Origin: Phialocephala subalpina
Lineage: Eukaryota > Ascomycota > Leotiomycetes > Helotiales > Mollisiaceae
Direction: 5' to 3'
DNA: 60,478 nucleotides
NCBI GenBank assembly: GCA_900073065.1
Contig: FJOG01000053.1
Span: 20,294 to 80,771, forward strand
This document shows positions 43,574 to 53,221 of the stretch, in pieces. Made by a program: the position numbers and the translations under genes. The stretch's first letter is position 1, and each line of letters begins with the position of its first letter. The notes beneath the pieces are model-generated. The model made no database searches. It saw only the letters and a program-made list of their open reading frames with translations, and had not been told where the DNA came from.

Positions 43574-44013
43574 AGTTGTTTATGGGAGATGCCTAATGAT
43601 TTGACTTTTGAGGGACAGTTCTAGGGTTTAGCGAAGAAATAGTCTATTGGAACTTTACTTGAGCACCAACTTCTTCTTCGGATGATGATGAGAAACCAAT
43701 TTCACGAGTCGGATGATGCGCCGGAGAGTTGACGGTAAGCACGGAAGAAACGGCTTTATCATGCTCTCAGTTCAATATGCTGCTTTTGTTCAAACCTAAA
43801 GGAGGGAAAGGGTATACGAATGTTTCTCAACCAAAAAGGAGCATCGAAAAGAAGATAGCACAAAGCGTTTCCTTCATGCCTTTGCTGGGCTCGCTCAATG
43901 CTCTTGCAATGGCACCTTCAAAGGCTAGTCTCAGTATAACTCGCGATCATTTCCCGCCTGTTTATTTGTACGCTCATCCGACCTCCACTCGAGGACCATC
44001 AGAGTAATCAAAA

Positions 44014-44748
44014 TTGCCACAGCAATCCCTTCTCAGCACAGCCACGCCGCCAAAGCAAACTTCAAGCGACGAAGCCAGAGATCGATTCACAACCTACTGG
44101 ACCGGTCCATACCTTCCCGATGCCTTGGCCTACTCTGCTCGCAACGGAATCAGCTACGATTACGGCGGCGGATCAACCATGCAATTCGGCGGGATGTTTC
44201 TCGTGAGAAGTGGACCATATGGAGGTGGTACCGACATTGCAGCATTGAGAGCAGCCAATCGAGCCGCTGACGGTGAGGAACGAGACCGACACACTGCCGG
44301 CCCTAATTTCAAAACAGGACATGCGCTCGCGAGTAATGACCGCGGTTAGGCTAAGATGACTAGAGGAGAGAAATTGCGAACCGGCCTTCATCATAAGCTA
44401 AAGCACGAAGCCCAGCTAGCTGACGTCAAACGCCGTATCGCAGTCTTGGAAGGAGAGTTGGATAATGGAGAGGATGAGAGGAAGCGAGAGGAGTTGGATG
44501 GGCTCAACGCGGACGTGCCATTCATCGAGGAGATGCTCCTGCTGGTAGCAAAGCTTAATCAAATGGTGGAAGACGAGACGAAGGCTGGTTGGGATTGGGA
44601 AGAGGGTTTGGACGCTCAGAAGGCTGTGAGAGGTGAGCAGCAAGCAGTCTACGAGAGATTCAATTGCCACTTCGAGGACTTGGACCTTTGGCACGAACTC
44701 GTGTCTATCGTGCGTCGTTCGACAAATGAAGACCCAGCTATGATGTAG
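44014..44748 (+). pseudogene. Broken member of the RDRF-WTGP small-protein family, copy 3
   Basis: RDRFTTYWTGPYLPDALAYS...MQFGGMFLVRSGPYGGGTDI runs to TAG 44347-44349. After the stop the same frame continues as MTRGEKLRTGLHHKLKHEAQ, then a coiled coil to the next stop at 44746-44748. In copy 2 the stop position is Trp (FWKTATR), so TGG to TAG (TpG to TpA) explains it, again a RIP-type change. No ATG could be placed with confidence upstream. Apart from this stop the frame is clean for about 245 codons. Confidence 0.55.
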
Positions 44749-44998
44749 TACTGTACCTCCCAAGGTGCGAAACAAGCGATACTAACCACTTCTGTCGTTG
44801 TCCTGAGATTGGTGGGACCTTGGGAATAAGCATGGAAATGGGTTTCGAGCAGCAATTTGTAGAAGATTCGAGGTCTCATTTGATCAACTCCATTGACTTG
44901 CTCGCCTCTCAACTCTGGTCTTGATGGATGCCCCCGATTTTCTGTCACTTTAGTCCTAATTTTGCTAGTGAGGTCGGCGTTTGATAGCTTTTAGACAA

Positions 44999-46021
44999 TT
45001 AGACGGTTACATCTGGCCTTGTACCAGCGAATGGAGCTGCAAAGCCATATCTCTTCCAATCTAACATCATATCAGGCTCTCTTTCTGTGATTGGTCAGCA
45101 AAGTGCTGCACTTCCAAGTGTCTGACAAAACCTACCATGATCAGGAGGGAATGTAGCTCTCCTGTGTTCATAATACTTCTCCCTCAAATCTTTGCCGTCA
45201 GCCTCAGAAGCATAAGTAGCATATACCATCGCTCTGGGCTTATCAGTGTTGTTGGGACCAGAGCGGTGAGCAAGATGTGATCCGAAAAAGAGAATATCAC
45301 CTGGCTGCTGTTAATTTCAATGTCCCCTCGTCGGTTGGTCATTGGAGCGTGCTTACCAGGCTTGAGTGGAACAGCGACCCATTCATGAGCAGCCTCCCAA
45401 TCGGGATGAATTTGTCCTCCTCCTAGGAACTTGACGTCCATCTTATGAGACTTCGGCACGACTTCTAGGCAGCCATTCTCGAGAGTGGCCTCGTGGACAG
45501 CGAGGTTGGCAGTCACGTGCTCGATCTCTCCGATGTGGTCGTATGCTGGAGCATCGAGGTGAGCGGCGAAGCCATTGCCTCTACGCGATTGTCATTGAGG
45601 ACATTTTGAGCCTCGTTAGTGGAGCAAACTTACCGGGCTGACTTATAGTTGATCTTGTCCTTGAAGAGAAGCATTGGCTGAGAATAATGTCAACCATGAA
45701 AGATTGTCCTAGGTTAGGTGGGTCACTTACCGCTCCTGAAAGCTGCTCTAGCAGGGCAGTTAAGCCATCACCTCTCAAGAATGAATCGAACTCGGGATGA
45801 TAATCAACGAACTTCTCCGTCCTCATCAACTGTCTCTCCCCATTGACATTGATCTCATCGTATGGCATCCACTTCCCCTTCACTTTGGGCCAAGATTGCA
45901 CCTCGTCCGCCCATCTCTGAAGGTCTGTAGCGGTAACAAGACCATGTTCTGATGCTGGTACCAGGAGAAAGCCCTGTTCATGGTATTGAGCGACTTGGTT
46001 TGGTGTCAGAGTAAAAGTCAT
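44999..46021 (-). CDS. PhyH-family Fe(II)/2-oxoglutarate dioxygenase, PhnY-like
   Basis: Five exons: 46021-45731, 45677-45634, 45580-45357, 45300-45136 and 45084-44999, giving 269 aa. Start 46021 begins MTFTLTPNQVAQYHEQGFLL, the usual PhyH opening. The iron site is AAHLDAPAYD (His119, Asp121) with distal His198 in SHLAHRSGPNN; an Arg a few residues on (KPRAMVYATY) would bind 2-oxoglutarate. PhnY of bacteria is a PhyH-family enzyme that hydroxylates 2-aminoethylphosphonate to the substrate of PhnZ. The divergent neighbour is a PhnZ-like/PhnA-like fusion, which is the main reason for the PhnY call. On its own the sequence supports only PhyH dioxygenase. Confidence 0.85.
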
Positions 46022-46140
46022 CTTGGCTGCTGAAGTTGTTCGTGAACGTTCTGAATCAGCAGCGGGAGCCCTTCCCCGTATTGCTGAATATATGTGTATA
46101 GAACGAGGCATAGCGGGCAAAGAAGCCTCGACTGGGGTAT

Positions 46141-46154
46141 CGGGGTTCGTCCCG
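46141..46154. promoter_or_regulatory. CGG-N8-CCG inverted triplet, site 1
   Basis: CGGGGTTCGTCCCG lies in the 364-bp divergent promoter of the dioxygenase and the HD/PhnA gene. Zn2Cys6 dimers bind inverted CGG triplets with fixed spacing; a regulator of that class is encoded in the cluster. Confidence 0.5.
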
Positions 46155-46273
46155 ACGAGGGGTAGGTAGGGTGCCTAACCATCGACCAATCGCTGTGGGC
46201 CCCGATGGCACGCCAAAGACATACGGTCTTCGTGCCAGAAGTGACCGTCAACACATGAAATGCTACTGCAGGT

Positions 46274-46287
46274 CGGTCAGCATGCCG
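46274..46287. promoter_or_regulatory. CGG-N8-CCG inverted triplet, site 2
   Basis: CGGTCAGCATGCCG, the same half-site arrangement and spacing as site 1, in the same promoter. A near match (CGGTCTTCGTGCCA, 46224-46237) lies between the two. Confidence 0.5.
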
Positions 46288-46385
46288 AATCGCAGCAAGA
46301 AACGGCAGGAAGAGCGCAAGACCATGGATTGAACCACAATATAGAGGACTGACCACAGAACCATCTCAGAACATCAAACTTCACA

Positions 46386-48322
46386 ATGTCTTCCGCGATG
46401 CTGCCATCCGTTGTCCAGCGTGCAGAAGAAACGATCGCAACGCTCTTCTCGTTCATCACTGCCCAAGGCAGCTCAGACTATCTCGGCGAGAAGGTCTCTC
46501 AACTTGAGCACTCACTGCAGGCGGCTCATCTTGCCCACAAAGCAGGAGTAGACGATGAGACTGTGCTCGGAGCCCTGCTACACGATGTCGGTCGCTTCAT
46601 TCCACAGAGCATGGACATGCCCAAGATGATTGCTCCTGGCGGGACCTTCATTGGACGAGCGAGCCACGAGGTTTTGGGCGAGCGGTACTTGAAAGAGCTG
46701 GGATTCAGCGAGAAAATCTGCCAACTTGTCGGAGCCCATGTGATGGCAAAAAGATATCTCACTGCTGTCGACAAGGGGTATTATGATGGATTGAGTGACT
46801 CGAGCAAGCAAACTTTGAAATTCCAGGTGAGTTTAAATGATATGACTGTCTATACAGTGCCAAGCTGAGAAACAACAGGGAGGCATTTTCAATGAACAGC
46901 AAGTCAAGGAAGCGAAGAAAGATCCACGGCTGGAGCAGAAGCTCGCCGTGCGTAGATGGGATGATCTTGCCAAAGATCCGAATTTGAAATCGGAGCCTCT
47001 GTCATTCTACGAAGATATGGCGATCAAGTCGTTAATCAGTAGGTAGTCCGCCTATACATGTGAGATTGCCGCTGATATCTGAAGAATCTTGGTCCCACGT
47101 CGAGCTCCATTCGAGAAAGTACAAGCTCCCAAAGAAGCCGACTGTTGTGGTTTGCGTCGATGGCTTCGACCCTGAATATCTCGAGGAAGGCATCAAAGAT
47201 GGTGTCATACCAAACATGGCTCGTTTCAAGGAACATGGATTCCACAAAACAGCCAAGAGTTGTATGCCCTCATTCACCAATCCCAACAACGTGTCCATAA
47301 TCACTGGCATGCCTCCTTCAGTGCATGGTATCGCAGGCAACTACTACCTGGACCCAGAGACCAAAGAAGAGCACATGATTGTTGATGACACACTTCTCCG
47401 CGGTACCACGATTCTCGCTCTACTTGCAAAAAGAGGCGTCAGAGTTGCAGCTATCACCGCAAAAGACAAGCTTCGACGAATCTTGGCACACGACCTCGAA
47501 GGCTCGATCTGCTTCTCTAGCGAGAAAGCCGGGAGTACCAATCTGAAGGAAAACGGCATCGAAAATGTTGAAGCTTGGATTGGGCGACCAGCACCACTGC
47601 AATACTCCGGTGACCTCTCCTTGTACGTCCTCGACGCCGGAGTTAAGCTACTTGAGGAACGAAGAGCAGATGTGATGTACCTGACCTTGTCGGACTTTAT
47701 TCAGCACAAATACGCGCCGGGAAGCAAAGAAGCCAATGAGCTAATGGCGGATTTGGATTCAAGGATTGGTCGATTGGCTGAACTTGGCGCGCTAGTTGCA
47801 GTGACAGGTGATCACGGTATGAGTGACAAGTGCAAGCCTGACGGAACACCCAACATAATCTTCCTTGAAGATGAGCTCTCGAGCCGCTGGGGAGCAGCAT
47901 CTGCTCGCGTCATCTGCCCGATCTCAGACCCTTTCGTCCGTCATCATGGCGCCCTTGGATCGTTCGTACGTGTCTATGTTGACAGGAAAGAGAATGTCAA
48001 ACCGATGCTCGAGTTCTGCAAGTCGCTACCAGGAGTCGAGGAAGCACTTTCGGGCGAAGACGGAGCGAGAGTATTCGAGCAGCCCTTGGACAGAGAAGGG
48101 GACATCGTTGTCGTATCGGGAAAGAATGTGGTCGTTGGAAGCCGAAAGGATGAGCACGATCTGTCGAACCTCAATGGACATCGCCTACGATCCCATGGGG
48201 GACTTTCAGAGCAAGAAATTCCTCTTTTGATGTCTCAAGCAGCCATCCCAACGTTTTCGGAGGGACGCAAAAGCTGGAAGAACTTTGATGTTTTTGATCT
48301 GGTGCTGAATGGATTCGCGTGA
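46386..48322 (+). CDS. PhnZ-like HD diiron oxygenase fused to PhnA-like phosphonoacetate hydrolase, 612 aa
   Basis: Exons are 46386-46826, 46879-47038 and 47085-48322. Residues 1-200 are a PhnZ-type HD domain: Tyr32/Glu35 gate, His42 (QLEH), His66-Asp67 (LLHDVGRF), His94 (SHEVLGERYL), His118 (GAHVMAKRYL) and Asp175 (RRWDD), which is the diiron ligand set. Residues about 215-612 are a PhnA/alkaline-phosphatase-fold domain: Asp226 (CVDGFDPEY), nucleophile Thr265 (SFTNPNNVSIITG), Asp404/His408 (SDFIQH), Asp443-His444 (GDHGM) and His571 (RSHGG). The two are joined by a 46-nt intron (GTAGGT...CTGAT...AAG). Without it the PhnA part has no in-frame ATG before 47217, which is past its first ligand. 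PhnZ cleaves hydroxylated 2-aminoethylphosphonate to glycine and phosphate; PhnA cleaves phosphonoacetate to acetate and phosphate. Confidence 0.85.
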
Positions 48323-48463
48323 GAGACCGCAAGGTAGAGCGTGGGGTCGTACGCAGGGGGGCAGTTCGGTGGGGAGAGGAAAAAGATAGGGTTTCTCGAG
48401 CGGCCATACGGCTCACGTTTTCATGTAGCTAGAAGTATGAGAACATGTAGGGTCTTTAGTGTC

Positions 48464-50539
48464 CTAATAGATGTTCGAATCTTGCTGCTGGCTGTAATCT
48501 GTGGGCCACATTTCAAATCCATTCGTCATCTGATGGTCGGACAAGAAGTCATAATTGCCCATAGAGAATCCATCGAGCGCGGCTCCTGACGTCCAATCAA
48601 ATTGATCTGGAAGCATGTTCATAGTATCTGGCAATTCGACATTCATCCCTGTCGTGGCATGCCCGCTGACGACTGCATTCTCAGTGCCATGTTGTCTCGC
48701 TTCTTCAAATTTGCTGAGAATCTGTTTTAGACCTGCTGTAATGCGAGCGAGAAGGTGTTCAGGTCTGATCTTGGAAGTGATCTCGGAAGTGATCTCTTGC
48801 AGCACTCTGACACTCTGACCGAGGAGACGCAGAATTTCAGGTACGTCGACATGAATGGCGTAAGAGTAGCTAGTGGTGATTCGAAACAGGAAGACGGAAG
48901 CAAAGGCGATCATAGTATCAAAGTAGAGAGGTAGGTCGCTCATGAAGGACTGAAATTCTCTGTCGCTGTTGATGCTACGCAAGATGGATGTGGCAGAAAG
49001 AACGGCGTTGTCAGCGATCTCTCTTATGTCGAGAGACATTTCAGACATGCCTGCGCTGTTAGTTGATATGCCTCTGAATGCGTGAGAACAGAGATACAGC
49101 TTCGCGAAGTGATAGTGCAAGCCAACGCCTTTTCGAGGATAATTTCCGATATGCTTATGCTGTTTGAAACGAGTTCCCCGCTCCAGGCGACAAGAGTCAA
49201 GGTCAAGATTGAACCTTTGGAGCTGCCTAATCATGCCATCTGGAATTTGTTGTTGGATGTCGGTCCCAAATGTCCTGAAGACGTTGCTGGTAATTGACCA
49301 GTGCTTGACTTGACTAATCAATCGATAGTCATCTTCAACGACAAATTTGCAAGAAAGGAATTGATCAGCTGCGAGTGCTGCCTCGTATTCTCCTGTCAAT
49401 GGAGGGCGCCCATATGCAATGGAGAATTGATGATCGCATACGTGGACTAAGTAATACAATCGAGCAGCTACATATGCCTTCTTATCGCCGGAAATTGCTC
49501 CTCGATATGCCTGGTGAAGCTGCAGCTCTGTGGCCATCCGAACGGCGTTGCTGATCAAGATCCAGGATATATCCGAAAGCCAGAATGCCCCGATGCATAA
49601 TGCTCGAATATCGTCCATGTTGTTTCGTGAGGAGAATGCGTGACTTGTACTCAAGTGAAGGAATTCCTCATAGCACCGTTCATATGGAATGTCCGAGGAC
49701 GTAAGATGAAGGCTTGCCACAGCACAAATGGCTGCTAGAAGAAGTGGCGATCTACTTCTTGTGGTTGTGAATGTAGAGCCTTCTTCAAGCACACTGTAGA
49801 CGTAATTATCATGCTTGCTGATGTAGTAGTTGAACAGCATCTCTGCTTGATCCGCCCTCAAAATACCGCGGTGGATCATGTCCGGCTGGGACTTTGTCCT
49901 TCCTGGTGCTCGGGCCGACGGAGAGTGCTTGGTGACTTCGGACACGACTGAGGCAGGAATAGCTGCAGGACCATGATCATCAATCGCATTATCATTCCAG
50001 GACTCCCCACTTCCGCCCATAACCTCATCTCGAAGGGGAGATGTCGAATTGTCAGGCGCAGAGGCTGAGGCAGTAGCAGTCCTAGGTGTGCTTTGCCTGT
50101 CTTCAGGATCGTCCAACAACTCTGGCAATGACAGATGCTCGGCCAGTCGTGCCATACCAGAGGCAAGTCTGCCAACTTCTGCATCGATTCGATCCTTCCA
50201 CCTGCCTCAGTGTTAGCCAATTGACAGAAAGTCTAGTGTGTCAACTCACGTGGCATCGTCCTCAAGGAGCATTTGGAGACTCTTCTTCACAGCACATGAC
50301 AAGCCTCGCTTCTTGCACCTCGTACAAGGCACACCTGCGTTCTGAAGGTCACACTTGACCTGAATGGTCGATTATTAGTTCCTTTACTTGCAGCCCTTAG
50401 GGCCACGTCGATATACCTTGTGCTTACGGCATGATACGCAAGCGGTGATCTTCCGTGAAATTTCTGGCGGTCGTGGATCTCCGTACTCTTCCCGGAACGC
50501 GTTGAGGTGTTGTGGTGCTGGAGAAGCTTGATGGTCCAT
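48464..50539 (-). CDS. Zn2Cys6 transcription factor of the phosphonate-type cluster
   Basis: Three exons: 50539-50417, 50359-50250 and 50201-48464, giving 656 aa. The binuclear zinc cluster is complete: Cys34, Cys37, Cys44, Cys53, Cys56 and Cys63 (CVSCRKHK / VKCDLQNAGVPCTRCKKRGLSC), split by an intron. A short helix (EVGRLASGMARLAEHL) may dimerise. The fungal-specific middle homology region spans about 170-560 (SRSPLLLAAICAVASLHL; RMATELQLHQAY). The gene is convergent with the HD/PhnA fusion (141 bp between stops) and divergent from the transporter, so it is placed to control both. Its likely target motif is the CGG-N8-CCG pair found in the cluster promoters. Confidence 0.88.
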
Positions 50540-50741
50540 TGCGACCTACGTTTTTAATGAGACAATATGCTTAGGATGTTGTTCGTGACGCTGTGGCACG
50601 TCGAGAAAGCTCGCCACGAGAAAGACAAAGATTGAGTGACGTTCAGTCGCACGTGACCGGCATCGTTTTCACGTTTTGAATCCTCAAAATCCGATTCGTC
50701 CAAATTGTCATTGGACCGCTTGTTTGCCACTAGCATGCCTT

Positions 50742-50755
50742 CGGACTTCTTCCCG
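50742..50755. promoter_or_regulatory. CGG-N8-CCG inverted triplet, site 3
   Basis: CGGACTTCTTCCCG lies in the divergent promoter between the Zn2Cys6 regulator and the transporter. Same half-sites and spacing as the two sites in the other cluster promoter; could mediate autoregulation. Confidence 0.5.
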
Positions 50756-50986
50756 AACGGCACTTGCTTCTCCTTGCCCCTTTTCACCTCGCCAGAACAT
50801 CATCACCGACGCGTTCCTCGCACTTCATGCCGATAAGACGGGAAGCGCAAAATCGCCTTCCCTATCTCCTGCTTCCATTCTTCCGTGACGACGAGCTCTG
50901 AGGCGACCTCTATCACGCACGTGAAACGAAGTCGTCGCACGTGGGTGAAGCTCTGGTCTTCTGTTCGTTGTATCTTGGATCTCAAG

Positions 50987-53080
50987 ATGGAGGAAAATGT
51001 GCTGGCTTGCGACCTGGATACCGTTCAAAGAGCCATGGCTGAAATTCAAGGAAATGCGGCAATGGTAGAGCGGGCTATTAAAGGTGTCGAAATGGCCTCC
51101 AGTTCAACGGGTTTTGGCTGCAGAAGTCGCGCAAGATCTTCTATATCACTTACCAGATCATTTGGCATCCTAATAACTTCAAAATGCGACCTAAAGAGAA
51201 TGGTGCCAACAAACGGCCAGCAAAGGCTTCCCGGCTTCGGAACGCCAGGTTTCTTGGAATGTACGCATTTTCGCAGATCTCCTGCTTTCACTCCTCGAAT
51301 TCAAGTTGACAATGTCAAAGGGCAGGAGTAGGGTTCTTCGCAGATGGTTATCTCAATATCACAATTGGACTTGGTGAGCTTCTTCATGTTTGCTTTTTCT
51401 TCCCAGCTGATCACCATCCAGTTGTGCCTATCCTTGGCTACATCTACTACAAAGACCAGAAAGATGCAGTTCCAACTGTGCCATCGTCGGTCATGAAGGG
51501 AGGACTGAGTCTTGGTATGATAGTCGGACAGCTGGTCTTTGGAGTTCTTGGAGATGCACTTGGTCGGAGCAAAATCTATGGAAAAGAGCTAATGATTACG
51601 ATGTTTGGCACAATTATGGTCATCGTTCTTCCCACAAATCTCTCGCACGATAGCATTGTTGCATGGATTACAATGTGGCGAATAGTCACAGGAGTTGGCA
51701 TCGGAGCTGGTATGTAATATACTAGGATATTGGTATCTTCGCTAACATGCATAGACTATCCGATGTCTTCGACACTTTCTGCGGAGCATAACCCTTTTGG
51801 ATCTCGAGGCAAACTTGTACTGACTGTGTTTGCTTCACAAGGCTTTAGAAACCTAACAGCAAGCATTGTCTTCTTGGTTCTACTGGCCGCATTCAAGTCA
51901 TCAGTAATCCACAATGTCGATCGTCTGGAATGGGTGTGGAGGCTGCTTCTCGGCCTTGGAATAGTTCCAGCAGCAGCAACTCTCTACGCTAGGCTCCGAA
52001 TGCGCGAGAGTGTACCATACCAAAAATGTAAGCAGTGGGTAGGTTCAGAGTATTGGACATTGGCTAATGACTTTCAGATGTTGAGGACCACAGCACGGCG
52101 CCGGATGGGAACACCAGAGGTTTGCGACAACATTGGATCGACTTCCGCGATTACTTCTCAGACATCAGACATGCAAAAGTCCTATTTGCCACATCCGCTT
52201 GTTGGTTTCTTTTGTAAGTAGCGCGCCCCATTTTAAATTTCAACCCAGCTGATGTATCCAGCGACATTGCCTTCTACGGAATCAATCTCAGCCAGAGTAT
52301 CATCCTTAACCAGATTGGTTTCGGCAAAGGCAAAACTCCGTGGCAGACCCTCCAAAACCTAGCAGTCGGCAACATTATCGCTTCTGCCGCTGTATGTCTT
52401 CCTTCCCCAAATTGAAATACCTATGCTAATGATAGAGAGGGGTTCTTGCCTGGATACTACGCTGCAATCCCTGTCATTGACGTCCTCGGCCGTGTCAGAC
52501 AACAATTTCTAGGCTGCATTCTAGTTGCAATTCTGTATGCGATATGGGCAGGAGTTGCTAACATAGCACCCAGTGGGGTATTGATGACCATATTTACACT
52601 CTCGCAGGCATGACTTCTCCGTCAATCATTAGACTTTTGATTTGCTGACTCCTTCAACAGTTCTTCCTCAACTGCGGGCCGACAGCAACAACATTCCTCA
52701 TCCCAGTTGAAGTCTTCCCCACTCGTGTCCGGTCTACAGCTCACGGAATCTCCGCCGCATCTGGCAAATCTGGTGCGGTTTTGACAACATTCACTTTCGG
52801 TTCAGTCACAAACGCTATCGGTGTCCAAGGCGTTCTTGGCATCCTGAGTGGCGTTATATTCTTGACGGCTCTTGTCACTTTGATGATACCTGAGACCAGA
52901 GGCATGTCTTTGGAAGAGATTGAGAGTGGTGCCTTCTATGGAGAGGTCATTGCTGGGCAGGCGTCGTCGAATGAGCTACCTCCGGTTCACAAGTCATCAA
53001 CTGCGGGGTACTCAAGTGAGGGCGACGCACTTGATTCGAAAGGCACATCTGGGCAAGTTCGGTACCGTGAAGCGGTTTGA
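50987..53080 (+). CDS. MFS transporter of the PHO84/GIT1 (phosphate:H+ symporter) family
   Basis: Exons from 50987: 50987-51248, 51332-51373, 51422-51709, 51755-52027, 52078-52213, 52262-52391, 52440-52607 and 52661-53080, giving 572 aa. A later ATG (51200) would give 501 aa; the N-terminus before GFFADGYLNITIGL is unlike the family and its start is uncertain. Family blocks: GDALGRSKIYGKELM, RIVTGVGIGADYPMSST, SACWFLFDIAFYGINLSQS and NCGPTATTFLIPVEVFPTRVRSTAHGISAASGKSGA. The intron at 52608-52660 has a GC donor (CAG|GCATGA). Members carry phosphate, glycerophosphodiesters or related organophosphates; next to phosphonate enzymes, phosphonate uptake is the natural hypothesis. Confidence 0.85.
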
Positions 53081-53221
53081 GCGATCAGCTACAGCGCGTG
53101 AAATCCCATCGCGGTCGAAATTTGCAATTCAATCCTCTCCCCAATCACAAGTATAAAGAAGATAGACTGCAGGGTATATAGCGTCTTCAAGTTTGCTCCT
53201 TCACAATTCTTGTCATACATA

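Noticed and set aside
47060..48322. PhnA-like domain as an independent gene starting at 47060
   Set aside because: The frame opens with GTG, not ATG, and the first in-frame ATG lies past the first conserved metal ligand. Fusion to the upstream HD exons through a 46-nt intron explains the frame better.
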